A DNA stretch of 12,632 nt from an uncultured Nitrosopumilaceae archaeon (GCA_937875805.1 CALFHG010000312.1:1-12632), one strand, 5' to 3'. Shown: positions 1 through 8,500, counted from the stretch's first letter. Translations and numbers: made by a program. Notes: generated from the sequence alone by a model not told the origin.

Positions 1-789
1 ATTAATCAAGCATTAGACGATGAACTCTCCATTTATTCAGGATCGGAATTCATTGAACCTTTAAAATATTCCTTAGAGGGGGGAAAACGAATTAGACCCA
101 TAATTTTGAATTTGGCAGCTGAGAGTGTAGGTAAAATTGATGAAAATGTCCTTTCAGCTTCATGTGCTGTAGAATTTCTTCATATGGAATCAATCATCCA
201 TGATGATATTATTGATAATGAAACAATGAGAAGGCAAAAGGATCCTTTTCATGTAAAATATGGCTATAACACCAGCGTGTTAACTGGCGATTTTGTTTTA
301 GGATTAATTCTTGCAATTTCTTCCAGATTAGACAATGCTAGAATTACAAAAGATTTGGCTACCACTGCCATGCAAATGAGCGAGGGGGAAATGATTGAAG
401 GCATATTAGAAAATAGCAAGGATGTAACATTTGATGATTATCTTAAAGTTATTGAATACAAGACGGCAGTTGCATTTCAAGTTGCAGCTAGAATAGGGGC
501 AATTATTGCAAATGGAACTGAAGAGCAAATCGAGGGTTTAACTGAATATGGAAAAAATATTGGAATTGCATATCAAATTAGAGATGATTTGTTAGATTGG
601 AAAAATGAAGATAAATTATTTAATTTGTTAGTTAAGAAAAGTTCTGATCCTCGAGATGTATTTAATAAAATGGAAGAAATGTTAAAAGAGTTTTCAGAAA
701 AAGCAAGATCTGCATTAAGAAAGATTCCAAATAATGATGCAAAAATAAATCTAGATAATTTAATTAAATTTACTTCGTTTAAGGCATAA
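1..789 (+). CDS. Polyprenyl (isoprenyl) diphosphate synthase, 5' end outside window
   Basis: This is the C-terminal 262 residues of a trans-isoprenyl diphosphate synthase, which condenses isopentenyl diphosphate onto an allylic diphosphate in the cytosol. The reading frame is open from base 1, so the true start lies upstream. The TTG at 106 is internal, because the family motif GGKRIRP lies before it (79-99). The first Asp-rich motif, DDIID, is at 202-216 and the second, DDLLD, at 583-597; both bind Mg-diphosphate. Position -5 before the first motif is Glu, so chain length cannot be read with confidence. After the second motif the usual GKxxGxD stretch is missing and the C-terminal part is short. 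The product could be GGPP for archaeal lipids or a longer chain such as a menaquinone tail. The stop overlaps the convergent nuoN stop. Confidence 0.93.
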   Translation: MNQALDDELSIYSGSEFIEPLKYSLEGGKRIRPIILNLAAESVGKIDENVLSASCAVEFLHMESIIHDDIIDNETMRRQKDPFHVKYGYNTSVLTGDFVLGLILAISSRLDNARITKDLATTAMQMSEGEMIEGILENSKDVTFDDYLKVIEYKTAVAFQVAARIGAIIANGTEEQIEGLTEYGKNIGIAYQIRDDLLDWKNEDKLFNLLVKKSSDPRDVFNKMEEMLKEFSEKARSALRKIPNNDAKINLDNLIKFTSFKA

Positions 790-2263
790 GACCTAAACTA
801 ATTATCGGAGTTGCAAATTCTACAAATTTAATTAATGGTTCTGGATATACACCAAATCCTACCAAGAAGATTGTTGAGAAAATCATAACAGCTATAATGG
901 ATTTTGGTTCTGCAACTCTCTTTTCAGTTTCTCCTTCAAAGTACATCTTTCTTGTAATCCAACCATAGTAAGCAAGGGATAATGCACTGTTAAGGACACC
1001 AGCAATTGCAAGCCAAGGTGCCCACCATATTACTGAACCAGCATCTAAAGCACTTCCAAATAACATCAATTTACTCCAGAATCCTGAAAGTGGAGGAATT
1101 CCTGCCAAAGCAAATAATGCAATAACTAATCCTAGTGCAGTAATTGGCATTCGTCTTCCAAGTCCTTGTAATTTGTCAATGTGAGTGACTGCAAGTGTTG
1201 TAACAATGCCTGTAACTGCAATAAATGCAGCACCTTTCATTACTGCGTGATTCATAATTTGATACAAAGAGCCCTGTAAACCAAGGGAGCTGTGTGGTGC
1301 AACTGCAAGTCCAATCAAAATGTATCCTGCATGTGCTATACTAGAATATGCTAACATTCTAGAAATGTTCTTTTGCATAATTGCAGCAACATTTCCAATA
1401 GTCATTGTCATTACTGCTATAATTCCTAAAGCCAAAGTCCAATCAAGATTCAAAACAATCATTCCAAGAACTACAATTCTAATTGTTGCAGCAAATCCTG
1501 CTTTTTTAGTTGCAGCAGCTAATAGTGCTGTAATTGTAGGTGGAGCACCCTCATAGGTATCTGGAAGCCATTGATGGAAAGGTACAAGTCCCATTTTGAA
1601 TCCAAATCCTGCAATAAACATTCCAACAGAAAGTAATGCAAGTGGCAACATGGAAGGATCAAGTGTTGAATAACCTTGAATGACTTCTCCAATATTTGTA
1701 GAACCTGTTAATCCATAAGAAATTGAAATTCCGTAAACTATGATTGCAGAAGACAATGCACCAAAGAGGAAATATTTTAGAGCAGCTTCATTAGAACTTG
1801 GATTCTTTTTCATATATCCAACCAAGATGTACGTTGGAATACTCATCAGCTCCCATGCAACAAATAACATAATCAAATCAGTAGAATATGCAACTAGCAC
1901 CATACCAATAGTTGCAAGTAAAATTAGGGAATAGTAAACTGCTGGCGAGTTATGCTTTCGCATATAATTAAAAGATCCAACAGTTGTGAAAATAGCAACA
2001 ATAAGCATTGCAATTGCAAAGAATCCTCCAAATGCATCATCTACAATTACGTCTTCAGAGAACAGGGCACCGGGTGCAATATTTTCTGCATAAAATTGGT
2101 ATCCAACATAGCCCATAGATACAATTAATGCTGCAAATGCAATGATTGCATAAAATGAGTTTGAGCCTTGTTCTTTTCTTGCAATGCTGATTATTGGAAG
2201 AAGAATTCCGACAGTACCCAAAATTGCAATTAATATCAATGGAGTTGAAGTAATTTCTAACAT
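779..2263 (-). CDS. nuoN: Complex I membrane subunit NuoN (antiporter-like)
   Basis: This 494-residue, highly hydrophobic protein is the NuoN-type antiporter-like subunit of the complex I membrane arm, where it forms one proton channel. Key residues are visible: the TM5 glutamate in AWELMSIPTY (E138), the TM7 lysine in FGFKMGLVPFHQW (K223), and the TM8 lysines in AAATKKAGF (K253/K254) after the family signature WLPDTYEGAP. Length is close to bacterial NuoN. ATG at 2263 is preceded by AGGAG (2273-2277) at 9 nt. The TAG stop of nuoL lies inside this Shine-Dalgarno sequence, which suggests coupled translation. It is the last gene of the operon and ends 11 bp inside the convergent polyprenyl synthase gene. 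No strong hairpin is seen there. The minus strand just past the stop is T-rich (about 740-778) and may terminate transcription. Confidence 0.95.
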   Translation of the reverse strand: MLEITSTPLILIAILGTVGILLPIISIARKEQGSNSFYAIIAFAALIVSMGYVGYQFYAENIAPGALFSEDVIVDDAFGGFFAIAMLIVAIFTTVGSFNYMRKHNSPAVYYSLILLATIGMVLVAYSTDLIMLFVAWELMSIPTYILVGYMKKNPSSNEAALKYFLFGALSSAIIVYGISISYGLTGSTNIGEVIQGYSTLDPSMLPLALLSVGMFIAGFGFKMGLVPFHQWLPDTYEGAPPTITALLAAATKKAGFAATIRIVVLGMIVLNLDWTLALGIIAVMTMTIGNVAAIMQKNISRMLAYSSIAHAGYILIGLAVAPHSSLGLQGSLYQIMNHAVMKGAAFIAVTGIVTTLAVTHIDKLQGLGRRMPITALGLVIALFALAGIPPLSGFWSKLMLFGSALDAGSVIWWAPWLAIAGVLNSALSLAYYGWITRKMYFEGETEKRVAEPKSIIAVMIFSTIFLVGFGVYPEPLIKFVEFATPIISLGLMP

Positions 2264-2275
2264 TTCATCATTCTC

Positions 2276-4354
2276 CTATATCAACAATATCAGAACTACG
2301 AATAGTAATCCTGCTCCAAATACGAATAGATATGATTGTGAAACACCGGTTTGAGTTCCTTGAATGACTTTGGCACTCCATCCAACTGCTTTTTGGACTC
2401 CAGCATTCATACCGTAATCAATAGCTGTCTTTTCAAAGTATCGGAATACTCCTCTTGCAAGCCATAGAGGGGCTACAACAAAGCACCAGTATACCATTGC
2501 GTTAAGATACCATCTGTTTAAGAAAAATTTGTGAATAGCATAAAAGACAATATTTGAATTTACAAATTTCACAGGATCAACCCATCTACCAATATAGAAT
2601 ATGTAACCTAATCCAATTCCAGTAGCAAATGCTACCAGTGAAGAACCTAAAGCAACAGGATTAAGACCTTGTAAGAATTCAGGTAAGATTGATGCTTCAT
2701 TTGTAACATGTGCAGTGTGAATACCAAATGATTCTTCAAGATAATCTACAAACAAGTGATGTAGTCCTTCTTCTGCAGATAATCCAATAAGACCAATTCC
2801 AATAGTAAGTACTGCAAGAATTCCATATGGAATCCACATGGACATTGGTGCTTCATGAATATGATGCCCTTCTTCTTCCATCTTTTCGATGTGTTTACTC
2901 TTCTTTCCAAAGAAGACCAATCCAATCATTCTTGTTGTATAAAATGCAGTGATAACAGCAGTTAGAACAGCGATAAGGTATAATGGCATTGCCCATTCAT
3001 TTCCAGATGTATAGACTGCAGCAAAGATTGCATCCTTACTCCAAAAGCCCGTAGTGATAAATGGTGCACCCATTAAACCAAGACCTGCAGCCCACATGAA
3101 CACATAAGTTTTTTTCATTTGTTTTCTCAAACCACCCATATCGCTCATAAATCTAGAGCCAACAATATGTAACAAAGAACCTGCTGCCATGAATAATGAA
3201 GCCTTGAACATTGCGTGAGAAATTAAATGATAAAATCCTGCAGTATAACCATCAACGTATTGATGAGACAACCCTGCAACACCTAATGCCATCATCATAT
3301 AACCAATTTGAGAACCAGTAGAATATGCAAGAACTTTCTTAATTTCATTATTCACCATACCTTGTGTTGCAAGTAATAATGCAGTAATTGCACCAGTCCA
3401 AGCAATTATCTCAAAGAATTGGTCTGCCATAATTCCTGCTGCACCTAATGCAAATACGAGGGGACCAATTCTTGCAACTAAGAACACACCTGCTTTAACC
3501 ATAGTTGCTGCGTGAATTAATGCAGAAACTGCAGTAGGACCAGTCATTGCTTCTAACAACCATTCGTTTAGTGGGAATTGTGCAGATTTTCCCATTGCAC
3601 CACCAAATAATAAAACAAATGCAGGAACTAATAATCCCTGAGCAGCCATGCTAGTTGCCCAATCAGTATCATGCATTAATTCTTTAAATCCAAAAGTACC
3701 TGCAAACAAAAAGATCAACAACATACCTGCAATCATCATCACATCTCCAACTTTGGTCATGATGAATGCCTTCATTCCAGCATGTGTTGGTGAATAGTAA
3801 TCTAACATACCAAGAACAGTTCTACCTTCAACACCAACATGATCTTTCTTTTTATCACGATACCAAAAGCTAATCAATGCGTAAGACGCAAGTCCTACAC
3901 CTTCCCATCCAAAGAATACTTGTAACAAGTTATCAGATAGTACGATTAATTGCATTGAACCAATAAAGAACAACATCCAGAACCAGAATCTTGTAATGTC
4001 TTTATCGCCTTTCATGTATCCAGTACTGTAAATCATAATGAGGAATGAAATCCAACCAACTACATTGGCCATTATTATTGAAAGAGGATCTGCTAAGACT
4101 CCAGCTTTAAGACCAAGTGCATCTATCCACATTATCTGATCATGTATTTCATGAGCCTCCAAAGCCATTGGAAGAAGTGATGCTGCAGATAATGCACTCA
4201 TCAAAGCAAATGCCACTGCAACATATCCAGTTGCATGTTTTGATAATTTTCCAACACCAGGAATAATTAATGCAGCTACAAATGGCAGAATCCAAACTAG
4301 CCAAGCGCTTGCTGCTCCAATTTCAAATGGTAATCCGAAAGCTTCTGTTGCCAT
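2276..4354 (-). CDS. nuoL: Complex I membrane subunit NuoL (distal antiporter-like)
   Basis: This 692-residue protein is the NuoL-type subunit, expected at the distal tip of the membrane arm. It has the long C-terminal part that in this family forms the lateral helix along the arm, and it ends in a final hydrophobic helix. Visible residues are the TM5 glutamate in FFGWEGVGLASY (E151), the TM7 lysine in GKSAQFPLNEW (K256), and a lysine in HAATMVKAGVF (K287), where E. coli NuoL has Thr. This last Lys also occurs in MrpA-type antiporter subunits. The protein is identified as NuoL rather than NuoM by GPTAVSALIHAATMV and by its length. ATG at 4354 has GGGAG (4363-4367) 8 nt upstream and lies 3 nt after the nuoM stop. 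The order M then L is reversed relative to the E. coli nuo operon. Confidence 0.95.
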   Translation of the reverse strand: MATEAFGLPFEIGAASAWLVWILPFVAALIIPGVGKLSKHATGYVAVAFALMSALSAASLLPMALEAHEIHDQIMWIDALGLKAGVLADPLSIIMANVVGWISFLIMIYSTGYMKGDKDITRFWFWMLFFIGSMQLIVLSDNLLQVFFGWEGVGLASYALISFWYRDKKKDHVGVEGRTVLGMLDYYSPTHAGMKAFIMTKVGDVMMIAGMLLIFLFAGTFGFKELMHDTDWATSMAAQGLLVPAFVLLFGGAMGKSAQFPLNEWLLEAMTGPTAVSALIHAATMVKAGVFLVARIGPLVFALGAAGIMADQFFEIIAWTGAITALLLATQGMVNNEIKKVLAYSTGSQIGYMMMALGVAGLSHQYVDGYTAGFYHLISHAMFKASLFMAAGSLLHIVGSRFMSDMGGLRKQMKKTYVFMWAAGLGLMGAPFITTGFWSKDAIFAAVYTSGNEWAMPLYLIAVLTAVITAFYTTRMIGLVFFGKKSKHIEKMEEEGHHIHEAPMSMWIPYGILAVLTIGIGLIGLSAEEGLHHLFVDYLEESFGIHTAHVTNEASILPEFLQGLNPVALGSSLVAFATGIGLGYIFYIGRWVDPVKFVNSNIVFYAIHKFFLNRWYLNAMVYWCFVVAPLWLARGVFRYFEKTAIDYGMNAGVQKAVGWSAKVIQGTQTGVSQSYLFVFGAGLLFVVLILLI

Positions 4355-4357
4355 GAT

Positions 4358-5911
4358 CTAAACTCCCAACACTCCGTTCATGTATGGAATTATTGTCTTC
4401 AAGAAAATATCTGGATAAATACCAACTACAATTGAGAATCCTGCCAATACCATCATTGGTACAGTCATGTGCCAGCTTCCTTCCTTCACATGTTCAAGAT
4501 GCTCAGGAGTTTTTCCAAAGAATACACGTTTTAGCATCCATAGCATGTAAGACATTGTAAGTGCTGTTGCGATTAGACCTAGACCAAATGTTACTGCTCT
4601 AAGTGTTGAGCCTTCTTCAATTGCAGTCTCTAATGCACCGAAAAAGAGAATCCATTCTCCCATGAAACCACTTGTTGGTGGAACACCCATTATTGTTAAT
4701 GCACCAATAACTGCACATACTGCAGTGATTGGCATCTTTCCTGCTAATCCTCCAAGTTTAGAAATACTTCTAGTTCCAACTTTAACAATAATAATTCCAG
4801 CCATCATGAAGAGAATGCCTTTACCAATGGCGTGTGTTACATACATCATCTCAGCACCTGCAAGACCAAGTACAGAAATTGAACCAATACCAAATAGGAT
4901 GTAACCCATCTGACTAATACTAGAATATGCAAGCATACGTTTCAAGTCATCTTGCATCAGCGCCATTGCACCACCGTAAATCATTGTAACAAGACCCCAA
5001 ATGTGGAACCATATTGCAAGATCTGCATACGCTGCAGGTAAGAATTCAACAATTAATCTAAAAATACCATAAGCACCAATTCCGATCATGGCAGGGGACA
5101 ATAATGCACTGATTGGTGTTGGTGCAGAACCGTGAACATATGGAAGCCAAATGTGGAACATAAAGACTGCTAGTTTTACACCAAGTCCAATTGAAATCGC
5201 AACTGCCGAAAGCATGACAATGTCAGAAGGTATTTCAGATTCATTGATGTCTGCAAAGTCAAAACTTCCAATGGTCAAACCAATCATCAAAAATCCTAAT
5301 AGTAAAACTACTGCACCAGCATGAGTCCAAAATAAGAACATTAAACCAATCTTTCTTCTTGGGCCATCACCCCAAAGTGCAACTAAAAAGAAACCTGGAA
5401 TTAACATAACTTCAAAGAATACATAAAATTCAATCAAATTAGTTGAAAGAACTGTTCCAAGCATACCCATTGCAAACACAAGATAAAGTGCAAAGTAAAG
5501 TCCAGATTTAGCATTTACATAATTTGCAAGAGATGAAGATTCAACGATAGAAGTTTGACCACTTGCAGAGGTGTTGATTTTATGTTCTTCCTCAAATTGT
5601 TCATGGAATTTATGAACCATGTATGGTTTTGAGTAAATCGCCAAGATAGTAGATAAAACATAAATCATTATTGCAAATGGTGATGCCAATCCATCAAGTA
5701 AGAAACCAAATTCACCAAACTGCTCTGTCCATGGATAATGTTCCTCTACAGTACCAGATAATGCTGCATTAATTACGAGAATTGTTGTATACAATAGAAT
5801 TGCAAATGTAAACCACATTGCAGGTGTAGGTCCAACTTTTCTTCCAATAATGTAAGCTACTGGTGATAAAAGTAATGGCAAGAATACTGCTTGTAATAAT
5901 GCATATTCCAT
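4358..5911 (-). CDS. nuoM: Complex I membrane subunit NuoM (antiporter-like)
   Basis: This 517-residue polytopic protein is the NuoM-type antiporter-like subunit. The TM5 glutamate is present in FFEVMLIPGFF (E167), and so is the TM7 lysine in GLGVKLAVFMFHIWLP (K246). The third channel lysine (E. coli NuoM K265, in the LLK of TM8) is replaced: a gap-free alignment across SALLSPAMIGIGAYG puts Gly277 there. A hydrophilic, Glu/His/Ser-rich loop at residues about 98-135 lies between early membrane helices and looks longer than in E. coli NuoM. ATG at 5911 overlaps the nuoK stop by one base (TAATG). GAAGGG lies close to the start and GGAG lies 12 nt upstream. It precedes nuoL, the reverse of the E. 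coli order. Confidence 0.94.
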   Translation of the reverse strand: MEYALLQAVFLPLLLSPVAYIIGRKVGPTPAMWFTFAILLYTTILVINAALSGTVEEHYPWTEQFGEFGFLLDGLASPFAIMIYVLSTILAIYSKPYMVHKFHEQFEEEHKINTSASGQTSIVESSSLANYVNAKSGLYFALYLVFAMGMLGTVLSTNLIEFYVFFEVMLIPGFFLVALWGDGPRRKIGLMFLFWTHAGAVVLLLGFLMIGLTIGSFDFADINESEIPSDIVMLSAVAISIGLGVKLAVFMFHIWLPYVHGSAPTPISALLSPAMIGIGAYGIFRLIVEFLPAAYADLAIWFHIWGLVTMIYGGAMALMQDDLKRMLAYSSISQMGYILFGIGSISVLGLAGAEMMYVTHAIGKGILFMMAGIIIVKVGTRSISKLGGLAGKMPITAVCAVIGALTIMGVPPTSGFMGEWILFFGALETAIEEGSTLRAVTFGLGLIATALTMSYMLWMLKRVFFGKTPEHLEHVKEGSWHMTVPMMVLAGFSIVVGIYPDIFLKTIIPYMNGVLGV

Positions 5912-6216
5912 TATCCCTTCAAGCTCCTAAAGTCTGCAATATCGACATTTTGATACATACGATAAGCTACAATGATTAATGACAATCCGACTGCCACTTC
6001 TGCTGCAGCAATTGCAATAGAAAATAATGCCATGGTTTGACCACCACTATGTGGTAAGAATCTACCAAATGCAACAATGTTCAAGTTTGCTGCATTGATA
6101 ATAATTTCAACTGCAAAAAGCATTCTAATGAAATTGCGTTTTACTGCAAGACCATAGATTCCTATGCCGAGTAAGGCAACAGATACTAGTGTAAAATCAA
6201 TTAGCTCGCTGGTCAT
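5911..6216 (-). CDS. nuoK: Complex I membrane subunit NuoK
   Basis: This small three-helix subunit of the membrane arm is homologous to E. coli NuoK and mitochondrial ND4L. With the start at 6216 it has 101 residues, the usual length. The two conserved membrane glutamates are present: E37 in LFAVEIIINAANLN and E73 in AIAAAEVAVGLSL. Both belong to the chain of charged residues along the proton-transfer axis. An ATG three codons further upstream (6225) sits directly against the GAGAGG ribosome site (6226-6231). The ATG at 6216 has 9-nt spacing, so the shorter start (MTSELIDF) is preferred. It overlaps the 3' end of nuoJ by 20 nt and shares one base with the nuoM start, so translational coupling on both sides is likely. 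Confidence 0.93.
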   Translation of the reverse strand: MTSELIDFTLVSVALLGIGIYGLAVKRNFIRMLFAVEIIINAANLNIVAFGRFLPHSGGQTMALFSIAIAAAEVAVGLSLIIVAYRMYQNVDIADFRSLKG

Positions 6217-6709
6217 TCTCCACATCCTCTCGTCTAGCTAAAACTAGTGAACCTGTAACAGATCCTGCAAGAATTAATCCCATCAAAATTAATGCTGGCC
6301 AATAATATGTTACAAAGTCAATTCCGATATCTCTAAAATTAGGAGCAGGTTCATCAGTAGTTATTGTTTTGATTCCAGAATCTAAGAATACTGCACCTAA
6401 TGAAACCATAATTATTAGCATCAATCCAATACCTGCAAACTTTCTACGTTTGTCTTCAATTTTTTTAAAGATTAATTCTCTTTTTACTAACATTACAGTA
6501 AACAAAATCAAAACAGCAATAGAACCAACATAAACTGCTATTTGGAATAATGCAACAAATGGTGCATCAAGCAAGAAAAAGAATCCTGCAATACCACCCA
6601 AAGTTCCCATTAAAGCAATAGAACCATAAATCAGTGATCTCATTTCAAGTGCTGCAATTGCAGAACCAATTGTAATTACAGTTAACGCAAGAAAAACAGC
6701 ATCAGCCAT
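6197..6709 (-). CDS. nuoJ: Complex I membrane subunit NuoJ
   Basis: This is the NuoJ (ND6-like) subunit, 170 residues with about five membrane helices. The diagnostic third-helix region is clear at FLLDAPFVALFQIAVYVGSI, followed by AVLILFTVMLV, the part that contains the pi-bulge in solved structures. The start was placed at ATG 6709 (MADAVFLAL), because GAGGTG (6716-6721) lies 6 nt upstream and a hydrophobic helix begins at once. An in-frame ATG at 6754 would add 15 polar residues buried in nuoI and is not supported. The start overlaps the nuoI 3' end by 8 nt, and the end overlaps nuoK. There is an extramembrane segment, roughly residues 108-130, between the last two helices. Confidence 0.92.
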   Translation of the reverse strand: MADAVFLALTVITIGSAIAALEMRSLIYGSIALMGTLGGIAGFFFLLDAPFVALFQIAVYVGSIAVLILFTVMLVKRELIFKKIEDKRRKFAGIGLMLIIMVSLGAVFLDSGIKTITTDEPAPNFRDIGIDFVTYYWPALILMGLILAGSVTGSLVLARREDVENDQRAN

Positions 6710-7199
6710 GTGTTGCACCTCTATCAGAAATTTGTATTTCACTGTCTTGTGCAACGTATGGTTTTACCTGTAGTTGAGCAGGAGTATAGATTAGACCTTC
6801 TTTTGAAAATGAGGATAGTTCATAATCATTAGTCATGTATAGTGCATAAAATGGACATGCATCAACACAAAGACCACAGAAAACACATTTTCCATAATCA
6901 ATTTGTGGCATGATTGATTTTTTATTTTGTTTTTGTTCTTCTGGAACTTTTACCATTGCAATAGCTTCTGCAACACCTTCACATGCGATTGAACATAATT
7001 GGCAACCAGTACAGTGATCATGGAATAGCATATGACGCCCTTTTAGTCCAGCAATACCAACACCTGTTGACGGATCAAATTGGTATCCATCACCTACAAA
7101 CTTTAGTTTCTCTTCAGGATAACGAAGAGTGAATCTCTTCATTGCAATATGTTTAATTCCCGAATTTAATGCACGAATAATACCAGTTGCAGTTCCCAT
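6702..7199 (-). CDS. nuoI: Complex I NuoI, 2x[4Fe-4S] ferredoxin-like subunit
   Basis: This 165-residue peripheral-arm protein carries two tetranuclear iron-sulfur clusters (N6a/N6b type), which pass electrons to the NuoB cluster. The cysteines are C63, C66, C69, C73 and C105, C108, C111, C115, both in CxxCxxCxxxC spacing. The second group is followed by the usual Pro (ACPFYAL). In the first group Pro is replaced by Glu (ACEGVAE). ATG at 7199 shares one base with the nuoH stop and has GGAGG (7209-7213) 9 nt upstream. No nuoE, F or G is in the operon, so NuoI is the likely entry point for electrons from a ferredoxin-like partner. That role is inferred from other headless complex I enzymes and is not shown here. 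Confidence 0.95.
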   Translation of the reverse strand: MGTATGIIRALNSGIKHIAMKRFTLRYPEEKLKFVGDGYQFDPSTGVGIAGLKGRHMLFHDHCTGCQLCSIACEGVAEAIAMVKVPEEQKQNKKSIMPQIDYGKCVFCGLCVDACPFYALYMTNDYELSSFSKEGLIYTPAQLQVKPYVAQDSEIQISDRGATHG

Positions 7200-8500
7200 T
7201 ATTGTAATCCTCCTGGTCCTAGCACTCCAGCGTAAAGCAAGCCAAGTGCAATAAAGATGTTAACGAAAGCTAGTCCAATTAATTTGCTCCATCCAAGATT
7301 CAACAACATGTCAACTCTAATTCTTGGGAATACACCTCTTGGTAACAATATGAAGAATATGACACCAGCAGTTTTCATAACAAACATGAGTGTACCATTA
7401 AGCATTTCTTGTGTAAATAATGGTAATCCAGGTAATGGTCCTACAGTGATAGGACCCATTTCAATTCCGTTTTCAAGAAGTTCTACTGGGAATGGAGGTA
7501 CAATCATTGGACCATTCCAACCGCCAAGGAAAAGTACTACAAACAATCCTGCAAATGCGTAAAGTTTTAGATAAGTTCCTAATTGGACAAGACCATACAT
7601 CATTCCAGATAATTCTGTTAACCATCCAGCGACAATTTCACTTTCTGCCTCTGGTAAGTCAAATGGAATTCTTTCTAATTCTGCAAGCATTGTAATGAAA
7701 AATACAATTGCACCTACTGGTAAAAATACAATCCATGGGAATACAGATTGACTTGCAGCAATTTCAGATAGATTTAGAGAACCAGTTAACATAACAACAC
7801 CCGGCAAAGATAGAATTAATGGAATTTCAAATGAAACCATTTGGAATAAAGCCCTGATACCACCAATGAATGGGAATTTACTATTTGCAGACCATGCAGA
7901 AAGAATTGTAATGATTGGGAAGAATCCAATTACTGCAAATACTCCTAGTAATCCCAAGTCTACATCTGCAACTACCCAACCAGGAGCTACAGGAATGAAT
8001 GCAACAAATGCTGCTGCTGCTGCAACAAAGAGTACTGGTGCTGCCCAGAAAATTGGTTTATCAGCTTTTGCTGGAATAATAATTTCTTTTGAGATTAATT
8101 TTAGTCCGTCACCCATTAATTGTAAAATACCTTCAAACTTTCCACAGTAAAAAGGACCAACTCTTAATTGTAATTTTGCAAGCATCTTTCTTTCAACAAA
8201 GATTGTGCCAGCTGCTAGTAATGCTGCAAATCCAAATCCAGGAAATACCATTACTCTAAAGAGATCAGTTCCCATGAATGCTTTGACAACAGGAAGAATT
8301 CGTGAAGGATCCGCTAACCAAGTTAATGCAAGGAATGGTGTAAGTAATTCTCCATTGATTACTGGCATTTCAACAACAAATAGAATTATGAAAACTGCTG
8401 GAAGACCAATTAAAACTAGTAGCAGTATTATCCAGAAAATATTATCAAGTAATGATTTGATAAATTCACTTAGTTTGAAGTTTGGTGCAATGACTGACAT
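7199..8500 (-). CDS. nuoH: Complex I membrane subunit NuoH (quinone-site subunit), enlarged
   Basis: NuoH anchors the peripheral arm and lines the quinone chamber and the first proton path. Signatures are clear: FVERKMLAKLQLRVGP (ERK at 103-105), DGLKLISKEIIIPAKAD, SANSKFPFIGGIRALFQM, FEIPL (E225), and ERIPFDLPEAESEIVAGW (276-293). At 433 residues it is much longer than E. coli NuoH (about 325). The extra length is an N-terminal part (about 1-65, with a hydrophobic helix at about 20-43) and a Pro/Gly-rich loop of about 40 residues (330-368) before the KTAGVIFFILLPRGVFPR region. ATG at 8500 directly follows the nuoD stop (TAAATG). GGAGG (8512-8516) lies 11 nt upstream. Confidence 0.95.
   Translation of the reverse strand: MSVIAPNFKLSEFIKSLLDNIFWIILLLVLIGLPAVFIILFVVEMPVINGELLTPFLALTWLADPSRILPVVKAFMGTDLFRVMVFPGFGFAALLAAGTIFVERKMLAKLQLRVGPFYCGKFEGILQLMGDGLKLISKEIIIPAKADKPIFWAAPVLFVAAAAAFVAFIPVAPGWVVADVDLGLLGVFAVIGFFPIITILSAWSANSKFPFIGGIRALFQMVSFEIPLILSLPGVVMLTGSLNLSEIAASQSVFPWIVFLPVGAIVFFITMLAELERIPFDLPEAESEIVAGWLTELSGMMYGLVQLGTYLKLYAFAGLFVVLFLGGWNGPMIVPPFPVELLENGIEMGPITVGPLPGLPLFTQEMLNGTLMFVMKTAGVIFFILLPRGVFPRIRVDMLLNLGWSKLIGLAFVNIFIALGLLYAGVLGPGGLQ

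Noticed and set aside
600..650. Possible frameshift in the polyprenyl synthase after the second Asp-rich motif
   Set aside because: The frame continues into a plausible amphipathic C-terminal region ending at a stop. A deletion of the family segment fits better than a frameshift.
1320..1934. Plus-strand open frames opposite nuoN
   Set aside because: They mirror the nuoN coding strand, have no ribosome site or family motif, and nuoN is certain.
4662..4904. Plus-strand open frame opposite nuoM
   Set aside because: Antisense artefact with no recognisable domain or ribosome site.
6710..6754. Longer NuoJ start at 6754
   Set aside because: It adds polar residues inside nuoI; GAGGTG with good spacing points to the ATG at 6709.
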